Source of the DNA: Mycoplasma_H phocimorsus
GTDB lineage: Bacteria; Bacillota_I; Bacilli_A; Mycoplasmatales; Metamycoplasmataceae
Assembly (NCBI RefSeq): GCF_030077865.1
Contig: NZ_JASDDP010000010.1
Direction: 5' to 3' (one strand)
Length of the DNA: 50,655 bases
Of this stretch, positions 32,074-40,822 are shown piece after piece; position 1 is the first letter of the stretch; every line of letters begins with the position of its first letter. Both the position numbers and the translations under genes were made by a program. Under the pieces are notes generated by a model that saw nothing but the letters and a program-made list of their open reading frames with translations, made no database searches and was not told where the DNA came from.

Positions 32074-33405
32074 TTATCAATCTTTAGTCAGAAATTTAGA
32101 AATTTCTTTTGCTAAATCATTTGTATTAGTACTTAAAGGATTTGTGATATAGTCAATTGCTTTTACACCACTTATTGCGTTTACACTATAAAGTATTATT
32201 GCTATTAATGAACTAAAGCAATTTTTTAATTCATCAGTTTTTTGATTTTTAGAAAGAAGTTGAAAAGATTTTCCAATTATATCTAATAATAAAATAAGTT
32301 TTTGTTTATATTTATTAATTGCTTCTTTTTCTTTACCTTCATAAAGTGTTGTTTGAATCAGTTTATCAAAAAAACTTGTTAAGTCTTTTTCCGTTTGCAA
32401 GTCTTCGGCACTAAAAATTGTATTATTTATTGTTTGTCTTTTTGCAGATATTTGCCTTTTTTTTCTTATATTTATTGTTTCTTTTATTTTTACTTTTAAT
32501 TGTATTTCATATCATTTTTTAGCATCATCAGTAAAAATAAATTTATGCCAATTTTCAGAAGTGGCTTCACTTATATTTTTATTATTAATTCCTTTTAAAC
32601 TATCTACAAGCATTACAAAATTTTTTGCCGTTTTTCCGGTAGTATCTTTTTCTATTGCTTGAAGAATTAAAGAAATAAAACCATTATTTGTTTTATTTTC
32701 TTCCCCATCAAAATATTCAGTTATGAAATTATTTGCTTCTAAACTTGTTTTAATTGATTCAGCGTCTGTTTTATTTTTAAGAAAATTTTGCAACTTATTA
32801 TTAAAGTTTTCAAATTTTGTTTTAAGTTCTGGATCATTAATTCTTAGTAAATCTAACATAAGATTACTACCAGCTTTTTTAACATCTTCACTTATTTCGC
32901 AATCAAATATAGTTTTTAGTAATTCTTCAACCTTTTTAGGAAAACTATATGATCAAAATCAATATTTTGTATTTGGAACGACTTTTTCAAATACATAACC
33001 TAACCCTACTGACCCAAGCACTAATGAAAGACCGCTAAATGCCCCACTAATAGCCAAAGATGTAGTATTTTTAGGATTCAAAAAAAAGTCATAAAATTTA
33101 ACAGGCGCCTTTTTCTTAGGTTCTTCTCAACTCCATGGTCAAAATGCTTGTGCTTTTCTTTCTGTTTTAACCAAGTTATTAATTTTTTCAGGATTAATTA
33201 ATTCTGCATTTGAAAATTTTTTAGTTTTCTGATTTTCTATTACAAAATTTTTAGTTTCCTCTTGTTTTTTAATTATATTTTTTATTTGAATCTGAACAGA
33301 TTCACTATGTTTTTTATTTTCTTTATTAGTTTTTGAACAGCCAATTATTGGTGTTAAACCCAAAAAACCAAAAAGAGGAACAATAATTTTTGTTATTTTT
33401 CTCAT
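32074..33405 (-). CDS. Lipoprotein with internal hydrophobic segment, paralogue of 18332 gene
   Basis: 443 residues in code 4, last codon TGA (Trp) then TAA. The signal ends in I-I-G-C (Cys23). A Lys/Glu-rich linker with W-P-W-S-W-E-E follows, then a hydrophobic, Gly-rich stretch at about 116-141 (S-G-L-S-L-V-L-G-S-V-G-L-G-Y-V-F) followed by V-P-N-T-K, then about 300 helical residues. The layout and the P-N-T-K motif match the + strand lipoprotein starting at 18332. The two differ strongly elsewhere, so the duplication is old. No enzymatic motif. It has its own promoter and terminator. Function unknown. Confidence 0.82.
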
Positions 33406-33434
33406 AATGAACTCTTTTAAATTTATTTTTTATC

Positions 33435-33464
33435 ATTATATACTACTATAAATTCATAACCCAA
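33435..33464 (-). promoter_or_regulatory. Promoter of the minus-strand lipoprotein gene
   Basis: On the minus strand, TTGGGT and TATAAT are 18 nt apart; the -10 box ends 30 nt before the ATG at 33405. Confidence 0.5.
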
Positions 33465-33555
33465 TTAAATAAAAACAAATTTTAAAAACAACATATTTTT
33501 ATTATTTAATAAATATTTTTTTATTTGTGTTCTTTAAAAAATTTGATTAATAAAA

Positions 33556-33577
33556 AAAGCTAAATTGATTTAGCTTT
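33556..33577 (-). terminator. Terminator of the azoreductase-like gene
   Basis: Arms AAAGCTAAA / TTTAGCTTT with a 4-nt loop, followed on the minus strand by a T run; it directly abuts the stop codon. Confidence 0.8.
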
Positions 33578-34150
33578 CTAAAAATTAAGTGCATCTTGTT
33601 TTACTAAAGAAACAAAATCAACTTCTTCAAATTTAAAATTTGCAATTTTTGCGCCAGCAAATTTGGCAATTCCACTAATTTTCATTCCTAAAAATTCACA
33701 CATTTTAGAAACATAGAAACTTGTATCTGCTCATTCATATCATTCAATAGGTGCGCCTTGTGAGCTAATTATTTGAACACTTAGATGGTCTAATAATCCT
33801 TTTGAAAGATTTTTACCATCATATTTATATAAAAAAGTTTTTTTAGCTTGAGCAACCATATCAAAAAATATTTTTAAAGTTACTGGTATATTAAAATTGT
33901 ACATTGGAGCACAAATTATAATTTTATCAACCTCTTTTAAAAGTTGAATATATTCTTCAGCTTTTTTAAATTGAAAGTAGTCTTGAAAGTTATTTTTTGT
34001 AAGGGGAATTAAGTTTTCATCATTTAAATCAAGAGTTATAATTTGATCTTCAGAATTTTTATCTTTATATATTTCTAAAAATTTTTCCAACATTGTATTA
34101 GTTATAGATATAGCATTAATTGAAGTTTTAAGAACCAAAACTTTTTTCAT
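33578..34150 (-). CDS. azoR: FMN-dependent NADH:quinone oxidoreductase / azoreductase-like
   Basis: 190 residues, flavodoxin-like fold. The N-terminus K-V-L-V-L-K-T-S, the P-M-Y-N-F-N-I-P motif (AzoR P-M-Y-N-F-x-I-P) and I-I-S-S-Q-G-A-P near residue 132 (usual S-R-G-G) match the AzoR/AcpD family, which uses FMN and NAD(P)H to reduce quinones and azo compounds in the cytoplasm. Single gene with its own terminator; divergent from pfkA. Confidence 0.9.
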
Positions 34151-34238
34151 TTTTACCTCATTTATTTTGTTATTTTTATATTTGTTTAATTATAATTATA
34201 CTACTTTATTATATTGATAAATATGAAGGAGAGTAAAA

Positions 34239-35216
34239 ATGAAGAAAATTGCTGTGTTAACATCAGGTGGCGATTCACAAGGAATGAATAACGCTATTTA
34301 CGGTATTGTTCAATATGCTAAAACTAAAAATATTGAAACACATTTAATTTTTGAAGGATTCAAAGGCCTTGTGGAAAACAAAATTGTTCCAGCTTCAGAA
34401 GTTAATTTAAAAAGAATAAATAATATGGGAGGAACAATTATTAAATCTGCTAGATTCCCAGAATTTAAAAATATTGAAGTTAGAAAAAAAGCTGTAAAAA
34501 ATCTTCAAGAAAAAGGTATTGAAGCAGTTATTGTTATTGGTGGCGATGGTAGTTTTCAAGGCGCGCAAAAATTACATGAATTAGGAATTAAAGCAATTGG
34601 TTTGCCAGGAACAATTGATAATGATATCGCTTCTACTTCAATAACTATTGGTTTTTATACTGCTTTAAATAATATTGTTGAAGCTATTGAAAGAACTAGA
34701 GATACTGCTGATTCACATGGTAGATGCATTCTTGTTGAAGTTATGGGAAATAGTTGTGGTGATCTTTCATTATATTCAGGATTAGCTACTTCTGCTGAAG
34801 TAATTGTAACGAATAATAGACCAATGAGCATTGAAGAAATTGCTACTATAGTTAAGGAAGAAAAAACAAAAAAAGATTCAGTTTTAGTAATAGTTTCAGA
34901 AAAAATTAAAAAATACGGTTCTATTACAGAAATGGCCAAACAAGTAGAAGAACTTTCAGGAGTTGAAAGTAGAGGATATCAACTTGGTTATTTACAACGT
35001 GGTGGAATACCTACAGCTATGGAAAGAGTAAATGCTATTAGTCTTGGAATGGAAGCAATTAAAAGGCTTGATAATAATGAAAGCGGTATTGTTTTAGGTT
35101 GAACAAAAAGCGAAATTTATTCTACACAAATTCTTGATGCTCTACAAACAGAAAATTCATCAATTGAAAAAGATATTAAAAAAGCTGAATTTTTTAACAA
35201 AATATTAAGAGCATAA
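34239..35216 (+). CDS. pfkA: 6-phosphofructokinase
   Basis: 325 residues, bacterial ATP-PFK length. Start L-T-S-G-G-D-S-Q-G-M-N, ATP motif G-G-D-G-S-F-Q-G-A, catalytic P-G-T-I-D-N-D-I, then T-A-D-S-H-G-R and Q-R-G-G-I-P-T-A-M-E-R. It phosphorylates fructose-6-phosphate, the committed step of glycolysis. Compared with the Bacillus enzyme from memory, effector-site Arg21 and Arg25 are Tyr and Gln. Substrate-contacting Arg162 (M-G-R) is Asn (M-G-N) and His249 is Tyr, while Arg72, Arg243 and Arg252 remain. AAGGAGAG lies 6-8 nt before the ATG, and a strong terminator overlaps the stop. Presence of pfkA argues for a glucose-using species. Confidence 0.95.
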
Positions 35217-35238
35217 AATGGGGCACCCCATTTTTTTT
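35215..35238 (+). terminator. Terminator after pfkA
   Basis: AAAATGGGG, 2-nt loop, CCCCATTTT followed by T run; it overlaps the stop codon. Confidence 0.9.
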
Positions 35239-35322
35239 ATTTTTTGTATTAAATTTAAAAATAACAAAAGTTTATAAAAATATATAATTTAATATTGATG
35301 TTAAAGATATGAAAGGAAAAAT

Positions 35323-36312
35323 ATGGTAACAAAATATATAGCTAAGTATTTTTTAAAAACTAAGCAAATATTAAAAAAAGAAAAAAAAGACAATATTGTA
35401 ACATTACAATTTTTTCAAAGAAATGACAATGTTGTTTTATGTGGAATTAAGGAAGTTTTAGCTCTTCTTAAAAAACATACTAATACAAAAAAATATTCTA
35501 TTAAATATTTACCTGACGGTACTATTATTAATAATAAAGAAGTAGTTCTTGAACTTGAAGGTAGATATCAATATTTTGGTATTTTGGAAGGAATGATTGA
35601 TGGGATTTTGGCTAGAAGTAGTTCTATTGCCACAAATGCAAGAAACGCGATCATTGCAGCTAAGGGAAAATTAGTAACATTCATGGGTGATAGAGCTGAT
35701 CATTATTTAACACAAGCAGTTGATGGTTATTCTGCTTATATAGGTGGTATTAGAAATATAGATACAACTCAGCAAATAAAATGATTATCTGAAAAACCAG
35801 CTGAAAATGGTTCTATTCCACATCTTTTAATCCAAGAATACGAAGGCGATTTAGTAGAAGCGCTTAAAGCATATAAAAAGGTTGTTGGAGCTCCTGTTAC
35901 TGGTTTAGTTGATTTTAATAATGATGTTATTGGTGATTCTTTAAAATGTCTTAAAGAGTTTAAAGAAGAGCTTGAGGCAGTTAGAGTTGACACTTCTGTT
36001 GCAATTAAAGATAAAATGTTCCTTGAATCTGAAGATGAATTTGGTGTGACAAGCAACATGATTAAAAGATTAAGAACGGCACTTGATGATAATGGCGGAA
36101 AACATGTTAAAATTATTGTTTCTTCTGGATTTACAGCACAAAGAATTGCTGAATTTGAAGAAGCTAATACACCGGTAGATGTTTATGGTGTTGGTGCATC
36201 AATGATGAAAATTTGAGTGAATTTTTCAGCAGATGCTGTTAAATTAAATGGAAAAGAGATAGCAAAATTTGGAAGAGGATATTCATATAATCCAAATTTA
36301 ATAAAATTTTAA
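35323..36312 (+). CDS. pncB: Nicotinate phosphoribosyltransferase
   Basis: 329 residues, in the range of the short mycoplasma forms. The L-E-G-R-Y-Q-Y-F-G-I-L-E-G-M-I-D segment matches the conserved E-G-P..E-T/L region of the family. F-M-G-D-R-A-D-H-Y, V-S-S-G-F-T-A-Q-R-I-A-E-F and D-V-Y-G-V-G-A-S-M are the C-terminal phosphate-binding elements. It makes nicotinate mononucleotide for NAD salvage. AAAGGAAA precedes the ATG. A PQ-loop transporter gene lies 352 nt downstream, behind a terminator. Confidence 0.9.
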
Positions 36313-36329
36313 AATTTAAATTACCTAAT

Positions 36330-36372
36330 AAAATTCAGTATGACTATTTAGTAGTTTTATTGAATTTTTTTT
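36330..36372 (+). terminator. Terminator after pncB
   Basis: Arms AAAATTCA / TGAATTTT with a longer loop, followed by eight or more T. Confidence 0.65.
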
Positions 36373-36475
36373 GTTACTTTTGCTAAAAGCAAGTTAATAT
36401 TTATTTATTTTCCATATTTTGTTCCACTTTTTTAATAGTTATTTAACTAAAATAATCTTATTGGCATATAGTTTA

Positions 36476-36598
36476 TATTGAGAAAGTGTAATAAGCAAAA
36501 TGCTTTTAAAAATTTAAAAAAGTATTTTTTAAAATAAATTATCAAATTTGAATGAAGTTTAATATAAACATTTAAATAAAGTTTTCACTTTCTCAATA
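36476..36598. repeat. 13-bp inverted repeat pair, operator-like
   Basis: TATTGAGAAAGTG at 36476-36488 and its exact reverse complement CACTTTCTCAATA at 36586-36598. The right arm ends 5 bp before the -35 box of the PQ-loop gene. Two distant copies of one site next to a promoter fit a repressor acting through a DNA loop, or a long-range mRNA stem if the region is transcribed; both are inference. Confidence 0.75.
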
Positions 36599-36602
36599 AT
36601 AA

Positions 36603-36630
36603 TTGTTAAATTAATTATTAAGCTTATATT
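36603..36630 (+). promoter_or_regulatory. Promoter of the PQ-loop gene
   Basis: TTGTTA, 16-nt spacer, TATATT; 35 nt before the ATG. Confidence 0.6.
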
Positions 36631-36664
36631 TTCATAACAAAAGTTATGGAAGCTGAAAGGAAAA

Positions 36665-37462
36665 ATGAAAGAGTTTTTTAGACTTTGAGCTGAACACGAT
36701 AAATTTGGATACATGGGTAAAATTGGATTCATTTGTGGTGTTTTTGCTTTAGTTATTACCGTTCTTCTTGCTTTACCTCAATTTATAAAAGTTGTAAAAG
36801 AAAGAAAAACAGGAAAAAACGTAAACTTTACTTCATTCTGAATTTTTAATAGTGGTTTACTATTATGAATTGTATTTGCTGGATTTATGCCAGGAGGATT
36901 AGTGCCTCCTTTAGTAGCTAACCTAGCTTCAGTTCTACTTTATTCAGTTATGATTTTCTTCTTATATTTTTATAAAGAATGAGAAAATAAAGAAGCGAAA
37001 AGAAAAGGGCTAATTATTGTTGGTGCTATCTTAACATTAAAAGGCATCTTTGCAATAATTTTATCAGCATTATGATTAACAGATCAATCAGTAAATGTAC
37101 AAATCTTGGACAATGGTATAGTGGATAGAACAAATGCAATTCTTCCAGTTATTACACAAGAATGATTACAAATTGCAATGGGTGTTATTATTCCTATCTT
37201 TACAGCAGTTGCTTTTATCCCTCAAATTATTGAAGGATTTAAAAGAAAAAGTTTCCAAGGTGTATCTCTTGTTTTTAGCTTAGCTGCATTAGTAATGAAT
37301 GTTTTATGATGAATGTACTGATTTGCTTTCGGATTAGGACAATCATTCTCAGTTGTTTCAATTCTAACATTAAGCTGACAAACAGTATCAATCGCAATTT
37401 TCTTAATTAATTTTGCAGGTTCATTGATTTATTCAGAAAAATCAATACAACAAGCAGCATAA
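36665..37462 (+). CDS. PQ-loop membrane transporter
   Basis: 265 residues with seven predicted membrane helices. Two PQ-loop repeats are visible: L-L-A-L-P-Q-F-I-K-V-V-K-E-R-K-T-G and F-I-P-Q-I-I-E-G-F-K-R-K-S. This is the SWEET/cystinosin/KDEL-receptor-type fold used for small-solute carriers. The substrate is unknown. It follows pncB, so nicotinate or a related vitamin is a possible cargo, but a terminator and separate promoter between the genes weaken that link. Many Trp codons are TGA. GAAAGGA precedes the ATG. Confidence 0.87.
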
Positions 37463-37477
37463 TGCGCTTGTTTTTTC
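37449..37477 (+). terminator. Terminator after the PQ-loop gene
   Basis: AACAAGC / GCTTGTT arms enclosing an inner GCAT/ATGC stem, followed by T run; overlaps the stop codon. Confidence 0.85.
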
Positions 37478-37822
37478 TTATCCTTTTAATATTTAATTCA
37501 TTTAATTTTTTATTAAGAATAAATCAACTTATTTGTTAAAAGAAGTTTTAAAACAACATAAATTTACTATAAAAAACCTCAATATAAATTTCACAAATTT
37601 CCACATTATAAAATTATAAAATTTTTCATTTTTTATTAAAAAAACCTTAAATTTTAAAAATATTTAATTAAATTGTCTTATAAAAATTAATCTTATGAAA
37701 TTTTTGAAAGATATTTATTTACATAATGTTTTATATTTACTAAATAATGAGCCATTTATAATATAAGTTTAATGTAACTATTTTTTGCGAATAGTTTAAA
37801 AAAAATATAAAGGAATAAAAAT
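37463..37822 (+). other. 360-nt AT-rich leader region of the BMP lipoprotein operon
   Basis: After the terminator there is only AT-rich DNA without a reading frame until a TATAAT box at 37757-37762. A small hairpin AACTATT / AATAGTT (37776-37796) lies in the presumed 5' leader, then AAAGGAA before the ATG. The operon probably starts here. Confidence 0.55.
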
Positions 37823-39217
37823 ATGAGAAAAAACAAATTATTATTATTTGGACTATCAGTTGCATCTATTGCAATTGCTCCAATAACTGTATCATGTTCA
37901 TTTGGCTCTAGTGCCGATACATATGCAAAAAGTGATGTTGCTAATATCACTTCATTAGTTAAAGAAAAAGATGCTGAGATTAAAGCTGCAATTCAATCTG
38001 GTAGTACAAAACATATGGATATTGTTTTATTAACTGCAGGAGGAAAAGTAAACGACCTATCATTTAATCAATCAGTTTGAGAAGCTGTTTCGCAATTTTC
38101 AACTCAAACAGATAATGAAACAAGCTCATATAATACACCAGTTAATGATGCTGATGTTAAAAAACAATATGATAATTTAATTTCAGAAAGTAAAAATATA
38201 TGAGTTCTTACGGGTTTTCAACATAGTTATCTATTTAAAGAATGATTAATAGGGACTAAAAATAACCCTAATGAAAGTAATTTAGACGCTCTTGCAAAAT
38301 CAAATATTGTTGTTATTGGTGTTGATTGAATTTTAGATGGATTAACAAAAGAGCAACAAGAAAAATTAAAAGGTAAAATTATTACATTAAACTATAAAAC
38401 AGAAGAATCTGGATGAATTGCTGGATATGCTGCCGCTGATTATTTAGGTAAAAAATTTCCAGGTATGGCTCCTGAACAAAGAGCTAAAAGAGGTATTGCT
38501 TCATTTGGTGGGCATCCTGGAAAAGGTGTAACAGATTTTATAACAGGTTTCTTTGGTGGTATTAAAGAATTTAATCAAGAAGAAGAAAATGCTGATAAAA
38601 AAGCCCTTATTACTTCAGATCCTATTACAACTGATGTAAATTTTGATATTCAAGATCAAAGTAAAATAAAAGTTGTTCAAGATATTACTACTATTAAAAA
38701 ACCAGCAATTATCTTGCCTGTTGCTGGCTCATTTACAAATACAGTAGTACAAACAATTGTTACTTCAAATTCAGATCAATCAATTATTGGTGTTGATACA
38801 GACCAATCAAAAGCATTTGTCGGTAAAGAATCTTCATTATTTATAACATCAATTGAAAAAAGAATTGGTGCAACAATTTATCGTGTTTTAGTTGATTTAT
38901 TTACTAAAAAAGAAAAATCAGACATTATTTCAGATTTCAACAAAATGCCTAAAATTGAAAATGTTAAATTAGGATATTGAGATGGATTTGTTTCTCTTTC
39001 AAAATCAACAAAACCAGGAGAAGAACAAGATATTATTAATGCTTCACTTGAAAAAGCTATAAACAAATTTAAACAATTTGTACCTCAAGAAAAAAAGGCA
39101 GAAGCTTCAAAACTTCTTAAAATTGTAGAAATGGTTGATATAGCGCCAGCTGGACAAACTGTTAAGCAAGTTAATGAAGCCGCTTTAAATGCTTTAATTG
39201 CTGAAATTAATAAATAA
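37823..39217 (+). CDS. BMP-family substrate-binding lipoprotein of nucleoside ABC importer
   Basis: 464 residues. The signal ends in T-V-S-C (Cys25), so it should be anchored on the outer face. D-I-V-L-L-T-A-G-G-K-V-N-D-L-S-F-N-Q-S is the start of the BMP/Med/PnrA domain (usual D-x-G-x-x-D-x-S-F-N). Later G-W-I-A-G-Y-A-A-A and I-G-V-D-T-D-Q are typical ligand-binding elements. PnrA-type proteins bind purine nucleosides, and mycoplasmas depend on nucleoside salvage; the exact ligand is inferred. The ATPase and two permeases follow on the same strand after a moderate hairpin. Confidence 0.93.
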
Positions 39218-39222
39218 AAAAT

Positions 39223-39254
39223 AAAAGATCGCTTCATAAAAGCGACTTTTATAT
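39223..39254 (+). terminator. Hairpin between BMP lipoprotein and ABC genes
   Basis: TCGCTT / AAGCGA stem extended by AAAAG/CTTTT with one mismatch, then TTTTATATT. It could partly stop transcription, giving more binding protein than transporter, as in many ABC operons. Confidence 0.65.
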
Positions 39255-39283
39255 TCTTAAATAAAATTTTACTAGGAAATATT

Positions 39284-40822
39284 ATGGAAAAACAAAATCA
39301 AGAATACGCGATTCAGTTTATTAATATTACCAAAAAGTTTGGAGATATTATTGCTAATAATGATATTACTATAAACATCAAAAAAGGAACAATTCATGCC
39401 TTAATTGGTGAAAATGGTGCTGGTAAAAGCACTTTAATGTCAATTTTATTTGGTTTATATTCTCCTACTAGCGGTTCTATTAAAATTGATGGTCACAGCA
39501 TTTATATTAAGGATCCTAATTTAGCTAATGAAGTTGGAATTGGGATGGTTCACCAACACTTTAAATTAGTAAATGCTTATACAAATTTAGATAATATTAT
39601 TTTAGGTAGCGAAATTGAATCTAGAGGTTTTTTAGATAAAAAAACAGCTATTGCTAAAATTATTGCCATTCAAAACAAATACAATTTACATTTTGATTTA
39701 AATCAAAAAACGGGTAATGCTACTGTAGGTACACAACAAAAAGTTGAGATTATGAAAATGCTTTATCGAGATGCAGAAGTTTTAATTTTTGATGAGCCTA
39801 CAGCCGTTTTAACTCCTCAAGAAATTTCCGGTTTACTTGAGACAATGAAAATATTTAGAAAAAATGGTAAAACAATTATTTTCATTTCACATAAATTAAA
39901 TGAAGTTAAAGAGGTTGCAGATGAGGCTACCGTAATTCGCCATGGAAAAGTAGTTGGACATTTTGAAGATCCTAAAAATGCTTCTATATCCGAATTATCA
40001 GAAGCTATGGTAGGTAAAAAAGTTGTAATGCCTAAAAATGATGTTATTGTTCTTTCTGAAAAAATAGGTTTTGAATTTAAAAATGTAAGTGCCAAACATC
40101 AAAAATCTATTCACAATGTATCATTTAATATTAAAAAAGGTGAAATTCTTGCCATTGCTGGTGTTGAAGGAAATGGTCAAGAAGAAATTGAATTTATTGC
40201 TTCAGGAATTTTAAAACCTAAAGAAGGTCATGTTTTTATTTATGATGAAAAAGGTAAGAAAATTGATATAACCAATTTTTCAGTAGCCAAAAAGAAAAAT
40301 CAAGGAATTTCATATATTCCTGGAGATAGACACAAATATGGTTTAGTATTAGATTTTTCCATTTTAGAAAATTCAATTATTAGACAGCTAGATAATAAAT
40401 TAACACAAAAGTTACTTGTTATCAACAATAAAAATATGCAAGATTTCTATAATAAAATAGAAACAAAATATGATGTTCGTGGTGGTCGAAATGGACATTC
40501 TAAAGCAAGATCACTTTCAGGTGGTAACCAACAAAAAGCAATTGTTGGTCGAGAAATGTTAAGCGACCATAACTTTATTATAATTGTTCAACCAACAAGA
40601 GGTCTTGATGTTGGTGCGATTAACATTATTCATAATAAAATATTAGAAGAAAAAGCACATGGCAAAGCTATTCTTCTAATATCTTATGAATTAGATGAAG
40701 TATTGGCATTAGCTGATTCAGTTATTGTTATTAATAAAGGAAGAGTATCAGAAAAAAGATCAATTAAAAATATAACAAGAACAGAAATTGGTAAATTGAT
40801 GGCGGGGGTAAATAATGAATAA
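39284..40822 (+). CDS. Nucleoside ABC importer, double ATPase subunit
   Basis: 512 residues with two ABC cassettes. Cassette 1 has Walker A G-E-N-G-A-G-K-S-T, Q-loop M-V-H-Q-H-F, T-V-G-T-Q-Q-K-V-E signature region and L-I-F-D-E-P. Cassette 2 has a Walker A lacking the Lys (G-V-E-G-N-G-Q-E-E), a good L-S-G-G-N-Q-Q-K signature and Q-P-T-R-G-L-D-V-G. This asymmetry is typical of the YufO/BmpB and sugar-type (RbsA-like) ATPases. Its stop overlaps the first permease start by 8 nt. Confidence 0.94.
   Translation: MEKQNQEYAIQFINITKKFGDIIANNDITINIKKGTIHALIGENGAGKSTLMSILFGLYSPTSGSIKIDGHSIYIKDPNLANEVGIGMVHQHFKLVNAYTNLDNIILGSEIESRGFLDKKTAIAKIIAIQNKYNLHFDLNQKTGNATVGTQQKVEIMKMLYRDAEVLIFDEPTAVLTPQEISGLLETMKIFRKNGKTIIFISHKLNEVKEVADEATVIRHGKVVGHFEDPKNASISELSEAMVGKKVVMPKNDVIVLSEKIGFEFKNVSAKHQKSIHNVSFNIKKGEILAIAGVEGNGQEEIEFIASGILKPKEGHVFIYDEKGKKIDITNFSVAKKKNQGISYIPGDRHKYGLVLDFSILENSIIRQLDNKLTQKLLVINNKNMQDFYNKIETKYDVRGGRNGHSKARSLSGGNQQKAIVGREMLSDHNFIIIVQPTRGLDVGAINIIHNKILEEKAHGKAILLISYELDEVLALADSVIVINKGRVSEKRSIKNITRTEIGKLMAGVNNE

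Larger units (their letters stand above)
36313..36664 (+). other. 352-nt regulatory-looking region before the PQ-loop gene
   Basis: Holds the pncB terminator, then a 13-bp inverted repeat whose arms are 97 nt apart, a short hairpin AAGCA/TGCTT between them, a good promoter just after the right arm, and a small ATAAC/GTTAT hairpin before the ribosome binding site. No reading frame is seen. Confidence 0.6.

Noticed and set aside
36476..36598. Inverted repeat pair considered as ends of an insertion element
   Set aside because: Only 97 bp between the arms, no transposase and no target duplication seen.
40160..40200. Missing Walker A lysine in the second cassette of the nucleoside ATPase considered as a mutation
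   Set aside because: This degenerate site is normal for the YufO/RbsA-type double ATPases.
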